Assembly (NCBI GenBank): GCA_024400835.1
Contig: JAKSMC010000027.1
Location: 1-46,715, forward strand
Direction of reading: 5' to 3'
Source of the DNA: Bacteroidales bacterium
GTDB lineage: Bacteria; Bacteroidota; Bacteroidia; Bacteroidales; WCHB1-69
Length of the DNA: 46,715 bases
The position numbers and the translations under genes are program-made. This document shows, piece after piece, positions 9,301 to 18,930 of the stretch (its first letter is position 1; each line of letters starts with the position of its first letter). Under the pieces are notes generated by a model. That model made no database searches. It saw only the letters and a program-made list of their open reading frames with translations, and had not been told where the DNA came from.

Positions 9301-12300
9301 AGCATCACTGGTCCTTCCACGATATGCCAAGGCAGAGCCAATGCAAACCTTGTTGCAGAAGGCGGTGTGTCCTACATTTGGAGCAACGGCAGTTCATCTG
9401 CATACATTCCCATCGTCGCAACGGGAACCTATTATGTAACCGTGACCGACCAGAATGGATGTTCCGCATCCACGTCCAGGACAGTCATCGTGAATCCGCA
9501 GCCGACTGTCAACATCACTGCAAGAACGAACATCTGCCAGAACGAATCTGTCGCCATTTATGCAACTACAGATGCAGACGGTGCAACGTACAATTGGACG
9601 ACCACAGGCCAGACCACCCCGTTCATCAACGTCACTCCGATGTGGTCACCGTCAGTCTACACGGTTCGTGTAACAGATGAAAACGGCTGCTCAAATTCCG
9701 CCAGTATAACCATCAATGTTCAAAGCAATCCGACAGTATATCTTTCCGGTCCGACTTCTATCTGCCAGGGAGATACAGCAACCTATTCTGCATTAGGAGG
9801 TATTTCCTATTTATGGAACAACGGCATGGCCACCAACACCATCAACGTCACACGTCCTGGCCAATACACCGTTACCGTATCGAATGCATACGGCTGTACA
9901 GCCACTTCATCCGCGACACTGGCCGTCAACCCCATTCCGACTATTGTTTTGTCAAATGACACTTCAATCTGCCAAGGTGGTTCTGCAACCCTCATGGCAT
10001 ACGCATCCGGTTGTAACTACCACTGGTCAAATAATGCTACCACTTCCTCTATTACAGTCAACCAGGCAGGCACGTACTATGTAACAGCCACAAATTACAC
10101 AACAGGATGTTCTAATGTGGCCTCAGTCACCGTGACGATGAATGCCAAACCGACAGTCAGCATTGCGGGATCCACCACATTCTGCGAAGGTGGCAGCACC
10201 ACATTGACCGCAAACACAGACGCTTTCAACACCTACAGTTGGAACACCGGTGTGTCCAACACTCCGCTGAATGTCACATCTGCCGGCACCTACACGATTA
10301 CCGTAACCAACGCCAACGGATGTACGCAGACAGCCTCCACGACGGTTTCCATGTACAACAAGCCGACACCGTCTATCACAGGTGCGAGCACGATTTGTCC
10401 GGGAAGCACGGCCCAACTGACCGCCGGCATCCAAAGTCACTACCAATGGTCCACCGGCGACACCACGCAGACCATCAGCGTATCACCGACGACGACCACC
10501 ACCTATACACTTACTGTTTCCGACATCCATGGATGTCAAAATCAGACCTCTACCTTAGTGAGTATCGGAGCGACCCCGAGCATACAGATCTCCGGTGATC
10601 TGGCATTCTGTGAAAACAGCAGTACTCAACTGACGGCTTCACCGGGTTACTCTTATATTTGGTCAAACAACAGTTCCTCACAATCTATCACTGTCAACCA
10701 ACCCGGCACGTACCGCGTCACGGCAACCAACTCCTTGGGTTGCTCGGCCACAGATTCCGCTGTCGTAACAACGCTTCCGTTACCACACGTCGACTTCGGT
10801 ATGCAGCACACCATCTGCCAAGGCCAATCATACACCTATCAATTGCCGGGCAACAGCCCGCTCACATATCATTGGGCAAACGGTTCATCCAGCAACGTGC
10901 TGACCGTTTCCACAGCCGGCACATACACAGTCACTGTGACGAACGAACACGGTTGCAGCATTACCGCTGCTGACACATTGCGCGTCGTAGATCTTCCGAC
11001 ACCGGCAATCCAAGGTTCTTCAAGTATTTGCCGTGGCAATTCCACAGTTCTTTCTGCTATCGGAGGTGTTTCCTATGTTTGGTCAAACGGTTCAACTGCC
11101 GCCGATATCGTTGTTTCTCCTGTCAGCAACACCACATATACCGTTACGGCATCTAACCAATACGGCTGTTCCGCAACGGCAAGCACAACCATCATTGTAA
11201 ACACACTTCCATCATTGAATATTTCAGGAGACCGCTACTTCTGCCAAGGTGGGAACACTACTCTGACTGCATCTGGAGCATCTTCCTACAGTTGGTCTAC
11301 AGGTTCTAACAGCAACATGATCACCATTAGCACACCGGGCACATACTTCGTGACGGCAAGCAACTCCATGAACTGCCAGAGAACGGATTCCGTAGTCATT
11401 GTTCGTCAGGAAAATCCGACAATCACCATTTCCGGTGACAACTTGATTTGCGAAGGAGCCACGAATCTTCTATCTGCAACTGGCGCAAACACCTACGCTT
11501 GGAACAATGGAGAGAACAACGCATCTATCTTAGTTTCACCTACAGAGACCTCCATTTATACGGTTACAGGTACTAACGCTTGGGGCTGCAGTTCATCCGT
11601 CAGCAAAGTCGTCAACGTCGAAGCCGCTCCAGTGGTACACATTACAGGTAACACGACTATCTGCCAAGGTGAAAACACCATCCTCACGGCAACTGGTGGT
11701 TCCTACTACATGTGGAGCACGGGCAGCAGCAACAACCAGATCAATGCTACCACAGCAGGCATCTACAGTGTGACTGGTACCTCTTTGCATGGATGTACGG
11801 GTTCTGCTTCTGCAACATTAACTGTCAACGTGCTTCCGCAAACAACCATTTCCGGTCCTACTTCCCTGTGCGAAAACACAACGGCTGTGCTTACCGCAAA
11901 CGGTGGTGCAACTTATGTGTGGTCTGACGGCAGTACAAGCAATTCCTTGTCCATTGACAACAGTGGCAACTACAGTGTGACCGCAACAAACATCTATGGA
12001 TGCTCTTCCTCTGCCACACACAGTGTCTCATTACTCGCTGCGCCTCAACTCTCCATTAGCGGCGTCACCAGTCTGTGCCAAGGCAGCTCTACTACGCTCC
12101 AAGCCATTTCCAATGCGCTCACCTATAATTGGAGCAATGGTGAAAGCACTCAGACCATCTCTATTTCCCCGATGGTTTCCACAGGTTATGCTGTCACCGC
12201 CACCAACTTGGCGGGTTGTACAAACACCGATAGTATTTTTGTCGTTGTCAACCAACCGTATCAAGTCACATTCTCCGACACCATCTGCCAAGGTGCTACT

Positions 12301-12948
12301 TATACAAGACATGGCTTTGAATTGCCTGCTCAAAATGAATACGGCGATCATATCTACTACAACTATTTGCAAAGTGTAGCAGGTTGTGACAGTACCATTG
12401 TTCTGTTGCTCTATGTGAAACCTCTTCCAATCCTGCCAGACGCCATTACAGGCAACAGCCAAATCTCCACTCACGGACAATATACATACTCCGTTGACAA
12501 CGCTCAATACGCCAACTCTTACGAATGGCGCGTTTCAAAACCGCAATGGACACTCTCCTCGAGCAACTCTAACGTAGTTTATTTGGACATCGAGCAAAAC
12601 GGCACTGGAACGCTCACCGCTATGGCTATCAACTCCTGCGGTACCTCAGAGCTCTCCATCAGCATCTATTGTAATGTCGGCATTGACGAATACACCAACG
12701 AGACCAACATCGTAGTATATCCTGTTCCGACACGTGACGTACTCAACATCAATCTTGAAGATGCTGCCGCTAATGTCCGCAAGATTCAGCTCATCGACCA
12801 ACGCGGACGTTGTCTGCAGAACGTCAACGTAGATGACTTCCACATGCAGCTTGACTGTTCATCTTGCGCAGCAGGACATTATTTCGTCCGTTTCATTGAC
12901 GAAAACGGCAAGACCATCGACACGCGCAAAATCGTTGTCAACCGCTAA
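6352..12948 (+). CDS. Giant T9SS-secreted surface protein with two classes of tandem repeats
   Basis: The 2198-residue protein has a signal peptide (about 1-27), a short unique region, then about ten repeats of ~53 residues (97-630). Each carries a first Cys followed by (D/F)-P and a later G-C-D-S. Nineteen repeats of ~70 residues follow (631-1967), patterned as G-x-x-x-I-C-x-G ... Y-x-W-S-x-G ... G-T-Y-x-V-T-x-T-N ... G-C. One first-class repeat returns at ~1968-2030, then a PKD-like stretch, then a T9SS type A sorting domain (2109-2198). The paired Cys in each unit suggests one disulfide per domain. Related large proteins of gliding or adherent Bacteroidota act as adhesins, but binding partners cannot be read from the sequence. 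It lies divergently from the adenylation-like fragment. No catalytic domain was found. Confidence 0.85.
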   Translation: MKKLQFLTKSIIVLFVTLLVQTNSLHASPISVCPPDTLAESDTISIPDTIEDQICSPTFPVMYMGTPVDLFKGKAFIEIKAADGTDSLLVRLKVFSNTPDTIRMAACADDFPLTYDSVSFTAATTQTISYDLDTNGCPALHHFIITQYPVYQDTVHANVCMVDTPFTFHDTTFYEGGVFNFHDTTAYGCDSNTVLILQFHPVYEIRDTISATICSHDLPYVYGDSSFTASGTYDIVQNTSFGCDSALVHLTLTVTDNHYDTLTFNVCHNDFPVMIDSLHSYDSAGTYYIMHDDTLPCHDITTVIINDLPFYNDTIQVNWCSADGPFLFADSNFTESTIFTHTDTTLLGCDSLTTLVLNYGESYADTLFDTLAICRYDLPYVFADSSITEAGDYVFDFTTAIGCDSLHLNLTVVVNDYPQDTMKIYVCENDFPYAYGDSLIPAPGTYLIHIPDTVTFGCDTMRQLIVDSLPTYHDSINVSVCTNVPYMVGDSALTVPGTYDILLQSAQGCDSLITVTLNHYPIYDQDTLNFTTCENDLPFVYGDTSFTEAGQHRIRYASEFGCDSMVTINLTILPIIYNTDTIYESICHSQLPYTTSFGKTVTHAGLHSFVTTSVVAGCDSVYYYFLTVYANPTPSISGQSHLCTGTSTNLSATAGMVAYSWNNGNRNQLIEINNPGTYTVTVTDNHGCTGSATKTVTEAALPDIQLSNTQTICKGNTATISVSGADHYVWENGNTNSSITVEPATTTAYHVTAYSALACQREGYVTVVVNELPNATISGPSEICQNETAIFEADGGLSYRWSTGATSSNITLTAGGKYTVTVTDANNCSDTASRRLTVNALPSISINGITPFCQGQSTMLTANGAISYSWSTADTTRSISTTYAGTYTVTGTDAHGCKSSASKTVSIHEITAVLTGNNYFCHNQSTTLSVSGNESYSYRWANGSSASSLTVNSAGTYTVTVTNAMGCSLTMSQTVQENPLPTPSITGPSTICQGRANANLVAEGGVSYIWSNGSSSAYIPIVATGTYYVTVTDQNGCSASTSRTVIVNPQPTVNITARTNICQNESVAIYATTDADGATYNWTTTGQTTPFINVTPMWSPSVYTVRVTDENGCSNSASITINVQSNPTVYLSGPTSICQGDTATYSALGGISYLWNNGMATNTINVTRPGQYTVTVSNAYGCTATSSATLAVNPIPTIVLSNDTSICQGGSATLMAYASGCNYHWSNNATTSSITVNQAGTYYVTATNYTTGCSNVASVTVTMNAKPTVSIAGSTTFCEGGSTTLTANTDAFNTYSWNTGVSNTPLNVTSAGTYTITVTNANGCTQTASTTVSMYNKPTPSITGASTICPGSTAQLTAGIQSHYQWSTGDTTQTISVSPTTTTTYTLTVSDIHGCQNQTSTLVSIGATPSIQISGDLAFCENSSTQLTASPGYSYIWSNNSSSQSITVNQPGTYRVTATNSLGCSATDSAVVTTLPLPHVDFGMQHTICQGQSYTYQLPGNSPLTYHWANGSSSNVLTVSTAGTYTVTVTNEHGCSITAADTLRVVDLPTPAIQGSSSICRGNSTVLSAIGGVSYVWSNGSTAADIVVSPVSNTTYTVTASNQYGCSATASTTIIVNTLPSLNISGDRYFCQGGNTTLTASGASSYSWSTGSNSNMITISTPGTYFVTASNSMNCQRTDSVVIVRQENPTITISGDNLICEGATNLLSATGANTYAWNNGENNASILVSPTETSIYTVTGTNAWGCSSSVSKVVNVEAAPVVHITGNTTICQGENTILTATGGSYYMWSTGSSNNQINATTAGIYSVTGTSLHGCTGSASATLTVNVLPQTTISGPTSLCENTTAVLTANGGATYVWSDGSTSNSLSIDNSGNYSVTATNIYGCSSSATHSVSLLAAPQLSISGVTSLCQGSSTTLQAISNALTYNWSNGESTQTISISPMVSTGYAVTATNLAGCTNTDSIFVVVNQPYQVTFSDTICQGATYTRHGFELPAQNEYGDHIYYNYLQSVAGCDSTIVLLLYVKPLPILPDAITGNSQISTHGQYTYSVDNAQYANSYEWRVSKPQWTLSSSNSNVVYLDIEQNGTGTLTAMAINSCGTSELSISIYCNVGIDEYTNETNIVVYPVPTRDVLNINLEDAAANVRKIQLIDQRGRCLQNVNVDDFHMQLDCSSCAAGHYFVRFIDENGKTIDTRKIVVNR
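6640..8241 (+). repeat. Type 1 tandem repeats: about ten ~53-codon units
   Basis: Units contain D-T, then a Cys, then D-(L/F)-P-(Y/F), a GDS-like turn, G-T-Y and G-C-D-S/T followed by a beta strand. The first and fourth units are the most degenerate (GCPA and PCHD replace GCDS). The repeats are protein-level: DNA identity between units is low. Confidence 0.8.
8242..12252 (+). repeat. Type 2 tandem repeats: nineteen ~70-codon Ig/PKD-like units
   Basis: I counted nineteen units over 1337 residues. Conserved points are a start near L-P-x-x-x-I-S-G, I-C-(Q/x)-G, Y-x-W-(S/N)-x-G, G-T-Y-(T/x)-V-T-x-T and G-C-(S/T). Short nucleotide words such as those encoding ATCTGCCAAGG recur, but units are diverged, so recent DNA-level amplification is not evident by eye. 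Confidence 0.85.
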
Positions 12949-12982
12949 CCAACTATTTTCAAGAAAATAATTACAAAACATA

Positions 12983-15745
12983 ATGGAATACAATTATCGC
13001 GAAATCGAAGCCAAATGGCAAAAGATCTGGAAAGAATCCGGAATCTACAAAACTGAAATCGACAACTCCAAACCTAAGTACTACGTGCTGGATATGTTCC
13101 CCTATCCTTCTGGGGCCGGTCTTCACGTAGGTCACCCGCTCGGGTACATTGCTTCCGATATCTTCTCCCGCTACAAACGTCAGAAAGGATTCAACGTGCT
13201 GCATCCTATGGGCTATGACGCCTTCGGCCTTCCCGCCGAGCAATATGCTATCCAAACCGGACAACATCCGGCTATCACGACGGAGCAGAACGTCAACCGC
13301 TATCGCGAGCAACTCGACAAAATCGGCTTCTGCTACGACTGGAGCCGCGAGTTCAAGACCTGCAACCCTGACTATTATAAATGGACACAGTGGACCTTTA
13401 TCCAATTGTTCAACTCATACTATGACAACACAGCTGACAAAGCCATGCCTATTGCCCAATTGGTTGAGCATTTTGCCGCTCAAGGCACCGATGGCGTCAA
13501 TGCTGCCTGCACCGACGAAATGACTTTCACTGCTGATGCATGGAAGAACATGAATGAGCAAGAAAAGCAGAAGGTGCTCATGAACTACCGTCTGGCCTAT
13601 CTCGCAGACACTTGGGTCAACTGGTGTTCAGGCCTCGGCACTGTATTGGCAAACGATGAAGTTGTCAATGGACTCTCCGTACGTGGTGGTTTTCCTGTCG
13701 AGCGCAAGCTCATGAAGCAGTGGATTCTGCGTGTTTCCGCATACGCAGAACGTCTGCTCAAAGGCCTTGAGAAAGTAGAATGGACAGATTCTCTTAAAGA
13801 GATTCAGCGCAACTGGATCGGCCGCAGCGAGGGTGCCTTCATCCGTTTCCAATTGGACGGCCAGCAGGAACAGACATTAGACATTTTCACCACACGTCCG
13901 GACACGATTTTCGGCGTTTCCTTCATGGTATTGTGCCCGGAGCACGAACTCATCGAAAAGATCACGACCCCGGAACAGAAGGCTGCTGTTGACGAATATG
14001 TCACCTGGGCACGCAACCGTTCCGAAACCGAACGCCAGAGCGAAGTCCGCAAAGTGACGGGCGTTTTCACCGGTGCATACGCCATCAACCCGTTTAACGG
14101 CGACAAGATTCCGGTTTGGATTTCCGCATACGTGCTCCAAGGTTATGGTACCGGCGGCATCATGGCTGTTCCCGCACACGACAGCCGCGACTACGCATTT
14201 GCCAAACATTTCAATCTGCCGATTCGTGAAGTCATCGCCGGCGGCGACATCTCCACCGAGGCTTTCGAAACCAAAGACGGCATCTGCTGCAACTCCGAGT
14301 TCATCAACGGCATGAGCGTCAAGGAAGCCGGCAAGTGCATCATCAACAAAGTGGTGGAAATGGGCATCGGTTACGGCACTGTCAACTACCGTCTGCGCGA
14401 CGCCATCTTCAGCCGCCAGCGTTACTGGGGCGAGCCGTTCCCAATTTACTACAAAGACGGCATGCCTTATACGATTCCAGTAGACGAACTTCCCGTAGAA
14501 CTTCCAGAAATCAGCGAATTCAAGCCTACAGAGACAGGTGAGCCGCCATTGGCTCGCGCCGAAAACTGGACCTACAACGGCTATCAGAAAGAATATAACA
14601 CCATGCCCGGATTCGCCGGCTCTTCCGGTTATTATCTCCGCTACATGGACCCGCATAACGACAAGGCCTATTTCTCCAAAGAGGCCAACGAATATTGGAG
14701 AAATGTCGACCTCTATGTCGGCGGCGCAGAACATGCTACCGGCCACTTGATCTATTCCCGTTTCTGGAATAAATTCCTCTTCGACCTCGGCCTCAGCTGC
14801 GAAGAAGAACCGTTCAAGAAACTCATCAACCAAGGTATGATCCAAGGTCGTTCAAACTTCGTTTACAGAATCATTGGCACCAACAAGTATGTCTCTCTCG
14901 GTCTCAAGGACCAATACGACGTCACCCCGATCCACGTGGATGTCAACATTGTCAAGAACGACGTACTCGACACCGAGGCTTTCAAGAACTGGATGCCTGA
15001 TTTCAAAGATGCCGAATTCATTCTCGAAGACGGACAATACATCTGCGGCTGGGAAGTCGAGAAGATGTCCAAATCTAAATACAACGTCCAGAATCCCGAC
15101 GATTTGGTAGAGAAATACGGCGCTGACACCTTGCGTATGTACGAAATGTTCCTCGGACCTATTGAGATGGCCAAACCTTGGGACACCAATGGCATCGAAG
15201 GCGTCTTCCGTTTCGTCAAAAAATTCTGGAAACTCTTCCACAACCAGAATTTCGAATGGAACGTGTCAGACGAAGAACCGACCAAAGAGGAATACAAGAT
15301 TCTCCACAAGACCATCAAGAAGATTGAAGAAGACAACGAGAAGTTCTCCTTCAACACAGCCATCAGTGCATTCATGATTTGCACCAACGAGCTGGGCGAC
15401 GCCAAGTGCAACAAACGCAAGATCCTCGAACCGCTCTGCGTCCTGATGTCTGCTTACGCTCCGCACATCACCGAAGAGCTCTGGTCACTGCTCGGCCACC
15501 AAGATTCCATCGTTGACGCCGCATATCCGGTGTACAACGACTCCTACATGCAGGAGAGCGAGTTCACCTACCCTGTCTCATTCAACGGCAAGATGCGCGT
15601 GAAACTCACCTTCCCGATGGACTACACCCAGAAGGAAATAGAACCTATCCTGTTGGCCAACGCCGATGTACAAAAATGGCTGGGCGACAAGACCCCCAAG
15701 AAAATCATCGTCGTTCCGAAACGTATTATTAATATTGTATTCTAA
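12983..15745 (+). CDS. leuS: Leucyl-tRNA synthetase
   Basis: The 920-residue class I synthetase charges tRNA-Leu. The HIGH-type motif is HVGH at 48-51, the KMSKS loop is at 694-698, and the CP1 editing domain carries TTRPDTIFG and AVPAHDSRD. The segment around 150-240 ([14 protein letters not shown] onward) is longer than in E. coli and seems typical of the Bacteroidota form, and zinc-binding Cys pairs are not evident there. It starts 34 bases after the giant protein gene; a small A/T palindrome (12954-12969) lies between them, without a T-run that would mark a terminator. Confidence 0.97.
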   Translation: MEYNYREIEAKWQKIWKESGIYKTEIDNSKPKYYVLDMFPYPSGAGLHVGHPLGYIASDIFSRYKRQKGFNVLHPMGYDAFGLPAEQYAIQTGQHPAITTEQNVNRYREQLDKIGFCYDWSREFKTCNPDYYKWTQWTFIQLFNSYYDNTADKAMPIAQLVEHFAAQGTDGVNAACTDEMTFTADAWKNMNEQEKQKVLMNYRLAYLADTWVNWCSGLGTVLANDEVVNGLSVRGGFPVERKLMKQWILRVSAYAERLLKGLEKVEWTDSLKEIQRNWIGRSEGAFIRFQLDGQQEQTLDIFTTRPDTIFGVSFMVLCPEHELIEKITTPEQKAAVDEYVTWARNRSETERQSEVRKVTGVFTGAYAINPFNGDKIPVWISAYVLQGYGTGGIMAVPAHDSRDYAFAKHFNLPIREVIAGGDISTEAFETKDGICCNSEFINGMSVKEAGKCIINKVVEMGIGYGTVNYRLRDAIFSRQRYWGEPFPIYYKDGMPYTIPVDELPVELPEISEFKPTETGEPPLARAENWTYNGYQKEYNTMPGFAGSSGYYLRYMDPHNDKAYFSKEANEYWRNVDLYVGGAEHATGHLIYSRFWNKFLFDLGLSCEEEPFKKLINQGMIQGRSNFVYRIIGTNKYVSLGLKDQYDVTPIHVDVNIVKNDVLDTEAFKNWMPDFKDAEFILEDGQYICGWEVEKMSKSKYNVQNPDDLVEKYGADTLRMYEMFLGPIEMAKPWDTNGIEGVFRFVKKFWKLFHNQNFEWNVSDEEPTKEEYKILHKTIKKIEEDNEKFSFNTAISAFMICTNELGDAKCNKRKILEPLCVLMSAYAPHITEELWSLLGHQDSIVDAAYPVYNDSYMQESEFTYPVSFNGKMRVKLTFPMDYTQKEIEPILLANADVQKWLGDKTPKKIIVVPKRIINIVF

Positions 15746-15780
15746 GTAAACAGTGTACGGAATAAAGTAACCTGAAGTAA

Positions 15781-15820
15781 TCCCTATACCCTATTCCCTG
15801 TTCCCTATACCCTATTCTCT
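15781..15820 (+). repeat. Heptamer array before the flippase gene
   Basis: The stretch divides into 7-base words: CCCTATA, CCCTATT, CCCTGTT, CCCTATA, CCCTATT, then CTCTAAA, which runs into the flippase start region. A 16-base word is repeated exactly at 15781-15796 and 15802-15817 (period 21, three heptamers). Confidence 0.85.
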
Positions 15821-15822
15821 AA

Positions 15823-17268
15823 ATGAAGCAGAAAGATTTCGTATTCAACATCTGTTTCCTACTGTTTTTGAACCTGCTCATCAAGCCTTTCTGGATATTG
15901 GGCATTGATGTAGGTGTGCAGAATCATGTGGGGGCGAGTGCGTACGGACTCTATTTCGCCGTTTTCAATTTCACCTATATGTTCAACATTCTGTTGGACA
16001 TGGGCACCACCAATTTCAACAACCGTAACATAGCGCGCAACACACAGCTTTTAGACAAGCACCTGTCGGGCATCATAGTGCTAAGGCTGATTCTGGGCAT
16101 CATCTACATGTTCGTGGTGTTCGCGGTGGCTCTGATTATCGGTTACCGGGGCTTCATGCTAACATTGCTGTTCTGGACTGCGGTCAATCAGTTCCTGAAC
16201 ACATTCCTACTCTATCTGCGTTCAAACGTCTCCGCCCTGATGATGTTCAAAACCGACAGCGTATTGTCCGTTTTAGACCGTCTGCTGATGATTGTCCTAT
16301 GCGGACTGCTGCTTTGGGGCAACGTCACAACGGAGCCGTTCCGCATCGAATGGTTTGTCTATTGCCAAACTGCCGCATACCTCATAGCCATTGCGGTGGC
16401 GCTCAGCATCGTCATCTACAAATCGCATCTGCGCAGGCTTCACTGGAACACGGCATTCTTCATGACCATTCTGAAAAAGAGCCTGCCGTTTGCCACGCTC
16501 ACCCTGCTGATGGCTTGCTACAACCGCATTGACTCGGTGATGATCGAGCGATTGCTGCCCAAGGACATATCATCTATGCAGGCCGGCATTTACGCCTCCG
16601 CCTTCCGATTGTTGGACGCCTTGGTCATGATAGCCTACCTTTTCTCCGTAATCCTGCTGCCGCTGTTTTCCAAGATGCTCAAGGAAAAAGAAGACATCGC
16701 GCCCATCGTGCGCACCTCCTTCTCATTTCTCTTCGTCTTCGCTATCAGCGCCGTGGTGATCCTGCTCAGCTACAAGGAGCCGATTCTTTCGTTATTGTAC
16801 AAAGAACATGTGGCCGAATCTGTCGGGGTTTTCTCTCTGTTGATACCCTGCATCATCCCCATCGCATTCACCTACGTCTTCGGCACGCTGCTGACAGCCA
16901 ACGGGAGCCTGAAGAGACTGAACATCACCGCCTTGATCGGCATTGCCGTCAACATCATTGTCAACATCGTGCTCATTCCGAGATTGCAGGCCCGCGGGGC
17001 GGCCATCGCCAGTTTGAGTACGCAGTCCGTGGTGTCCGTGCTTCAGTTCGTCATTGCCATGAGGGAACTCCACGTGCCAATGAGAACGCTGCCGTGGCTC
17101 TCGTGCCTCATCTTCACGGCACTGCTCATCCCGGCGAGCATACTATCCACGCACGTGCTGCACTGCCACGTCATCTACGCACTCCTGATTACCGCCGGCG
17201 CCGCCCTCATCTTCGGCTTCGCATCACGGCTGCTCAATGTCAAAGAACTTAAAAACACCATATCTTAA
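15823..17268 (+). CDS. Polysaccharide (Wzx-like) flippase, MATE/MVF-type membrane protein
   Basis: The 481-residue product has about 12-14 transmembrane helices and the layout of oligosaccharide flippases (RfbX/Wzx family). These move lipid-linked sugars across the inner membrane for surface polysaccharide or O-antigen assembly. Useful local features are a GIDVGVQNHVGASAYGLYFA segment near the N-terminus and the DSVMIERLLP loop around 235. No glycosyltransferases lie nearby, so the substrate cannot be guessed. The gene follows leuS after 77 bases that hold the heptamer array, and tlyA follows after 24 bases. Confidence 0.8.
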   Translation: MKQKDFVFNICFLLFLNLLIKPFWILGIDVGVQNHVGASAYGLYFAVFNFTYMFNILLDMGTTNFNNRNIARNTQLLDKHLSGIIVLRLILGIIYMFVVFAVALIIGYRGFMLTLLFWTAVNQFLNTFLLYLRSNVSALMMFKTDSVLSVLDRLLMIVLCGLLLWGNVTTEPFRIEWFVYCQTAAYLIAIAVALSIVIYKSHLRRLHWNTAFFMTILKKSLPFATLTLLMACYNRIDSVMIERLLPKDISSMQAGIYASAFRLLDALVMIAYLFSVILLPLFSKMLKEKEDIAPIVRTSFSFLFVFAISAVVILLSYKEPILSLLYKEHVAESVGVFSLLIPCIIPIAFTYVFGTLLTANGSLKRLNITALIGIAVNIIVNIVLIPRLQARGAAIASLSTQSVVSVLQFVIAMRELHVPMRTLPWLSCLIFTALLIPASILSTHVLHCHVIYALLITAGAALIFGFASRLLNVKELKNTIS

Positions 17269-17292
17269 TCTCTCGTTTTACGCCAAATCGAT

Positions 17293-18087
17293 ATGCGCTT
17301 AGACAAATATCTTATCGAAAATAATTTCTTCTCATCCAGAGAAAAAGCCCAGACTGCCATTAAGCACAACACGGTAAAGGTGAATGGCAACATCGTAACC
17401 AAAGCCTCTATGGACATCACCGACCAGATGGAAGTGGAAGTCATCGACCTGTTTAACAAGTTCGTCAGCATGGGGGGCCTCAAGTTGGAAAAGGCCATGG
17501 AAGATTTCGGACTGGACTTCCAGGGCAAGAGTGTGCTGGACATTGGTTCCTCCACGGGCGGATTTACAGATTGTGCGTTGCAGAACGGAGCCGCACATGT
17601 GGTCGCTGTGGATGTCGGCACCCAGCAACTTGCTGACAGCCTGCGCCAAGATTCCCGCGTCACCTCTATTGAGAACAAGGACTTCCGCGAACTCACGCCA
17701 GACGAAATCGGCAACGAGACCTTCGATTTCATCGTCTCTGACGTTTCCTTCATATCTCTCACCTACATACTGCCCTACTGCCGTCAGTTTCTGAAACCAG
17801 ACGGGCAGATGATGCTGCTCATCAAACCGCAGTTCGAAGCCGGCCCGTCATTCCTCAGCCGCAGTGGCATCGTCACTGACGAGAAAGGCTACAAAGTGGC
17901 CATCAACAAAGTCGTCAGCGAAGCATTGAACCAACATTTCTATCTGAACAACCTGTCCATCTCCACCCTCTTCGAGCAGCACAAAAACGTCGAATTTCTC
18001 GCCCTGTTCAGTCTCAACGACAACAAATACCGTCTTGATTTGAACAAAGTCTGCAGCAACGTCAAAGAGGTGAAGAAAAAAATATAA
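17293..18087 (+). CDS. tlyA: TlyA-family rRNA 2'-O-methyltransferase (hemolysin A homologue)
   Basis: The 264-residue protein has an N-terminal S4 RNA-binding domain (about 1-60, MRLDKYLIE...) and an FtsJ-like SAM methyltransferase domain whose motif I is VLDIGSSTGGF at 81-91. TlyA enzymes 2'-O-methylate cytidines in 16S and 23S rRNA; the 'hemolysin' label is historical. Lysine K64 in GGLKLEKA and the IVSDVSFIS motif fit the K-D-K-E catalytic set. The length is standard. It is probably co-transcribed with the flippase upstream. Confidence 0.88.
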   Translation: MRLDKYLIENNFFSSREKAQTAIKHNTVKVNGNIVTKASMDITDQMEVEVIDLFNKFVSMGGLKLEKAMEDFGLDFQGKSVLDIGSSTGGFTDCALQNGAAHVVAVDVGTQQLADSLRQDSRVTSIENKDFRELTPDEIGNETFDFIVSDVSFISLTYILPYCRQFLKPDGQMMLLIKPQFEAGPSFLSRSGIVTDEKGYKVAINKVVSEALNQHFYLNNLSISTLFEQHKNVEFLALFSLNDNKYRLDLNKVCSNVKEVKKKI

Positions 18088-18093
18088 GCAGAT

Positions 18094-18149
18094 AGGAGTT
18101 AAGAGTTTAGAACTAAGAGATAAGAACTAAGAACTAAGAGTTAGGAGTT
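18094..18149 (+). repeat. Heptamer array between tlyA and the DUF2461 gene
   Basis: Eight consecutive 7-base words: AGGAGTT, AAGAGTT, TAGAACT, AAGAGAT, AAGAACT, AAGAACT, AAGAGTT, AGGAGTT. The array begins six bases after the tlyA stop. A looser continuation with 7- to 8-base spacing (TTTAAAG, TGTAAGG, TATAAAG; later ATTATCGC, ATTATCAA) reaches almost to the next ATG. Confidence 0.88.
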
Positions 18150-18223
18150 GGAGCGCTGAGGTTTTGGTTTAAAGTGTAAGGTATAAAGAAGTTCTCCGAA
18201 GATTATCGCATTATCAATTTACT

Positions 18224-18919
18224 ATGGAACGTATTTTCTCATTTCTCTCCGAATTGGTGGCCAACAACAACCGTGATTGGTTTAATGCCCATAAAGGCGA
18301 ATATCAGGAAGCCTGGGCCAAGTTCAATGATTTTTTAGTAGAACTCATTGCCGAAATGAGCAAATTCGACGCGTCCATCGCGTATTTGGAACCCAAGGAC
18401 TGCACATACCGAATTTATCGAGACCTGCGTTTCTCTCCTGACAAGACACCGTACAAAGGCCATTTCGGCGCCTACATCAATGCAGACGGCAAGAAGGCAT
18501 ACTATGGCGGTTACTATGTGCAATTGGACCCGCACGAAGTCATCTTCGCGAGCGGTGTGTGGTGGCTGCCGACCAAGGAGATGCACGCCCTGCGCCAGGC
18601 TATCGTGGACCAAGTGGACACGTATGCTTCCATCGTCGAAAATCCAGAATTCAAAGCCATCTGCCCCACCATTGGCATGGAGCACTTCAAGCGCCTGCCC
18701 AACGGCATAAGCAAGGATTTCCCGCATCCTGAATATGTAATGTGCAAGAATTATACATGCTGTTACAGCACCACACCCAAGGATTTCTGCAAGATGAGTG
18801 CGGCTGATATTGCCAATAAATTCAAGATTATGAAGCCTTTCAACGACTTCCTAAAAGAGAACATCCTTATCAACTTTGAAGAAATGGAAGGTATGAAAGA
18901 TATCGTGAAATTCATTTAA
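18224..18919 (+). CDS. DUF2461 (TIGR02453) family protein
   Basis: The 231-residue product belongs to a widespread family of unknown function. Recognisable landmarks are NNNRDWFNAHK near the N-terminus, RIYRDLRFSPDKTPYK around 65-80, GGYYVQLDPHE near 98 and the ISKDFPHPEY segment near 165. There is no signal peptide or membrane segment, so it is cytoplasmic. The role is unknown. It follows tlyA after 136 bases occupied by the heptamer array, and converges on the C10 protease gene. Confidence 0.85.
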   Translation: MERIFSFLSELVANNNRDWFNAHKGEYQEAWAKFNDFLVELIAEMSKFDASIAYLEPKDCTYRIYRDLRFSPDKTPYKGHFGAYINADGKKAYYGGYYVQLDPHEVIFASGVWWLPTKEMHALRQAIVDQVDTYASIVENPEFKAICPTIGMEHFKRLPNGISKDFPHPEYVMCKNYTCCYSTTPKDFCKMSAADIANKFKIMKPFNDFLKENILINFEEMEGMKDIVKFI

Positions 18920-18930
18920 TCAAAAAAACA

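Noticed and set aside
6352..12948. Nonribosomal peptide synthetase or other enzyme, given the size and the neighbouring adenylation-like fragment
   Set aside because: The reading is entirely secreted beta-repeat sequence with a T9SS tail; no catalytic motif was found.
13877..14845. 322-codon minus-strand ORF opposite leuS
   Set aside because: Antisense to conserved synthetase sequence; no recognisable domain.
15781..15820. Telomere-like or CRISPR-like repeat
   Set aside because: Only about six heptamers without spacers; position and period match the other intergenic arrays.
18094..18149. CRISPR array
   Set aside because: Contiguous 7-base words with no unique spacers and no cas genes nearby.
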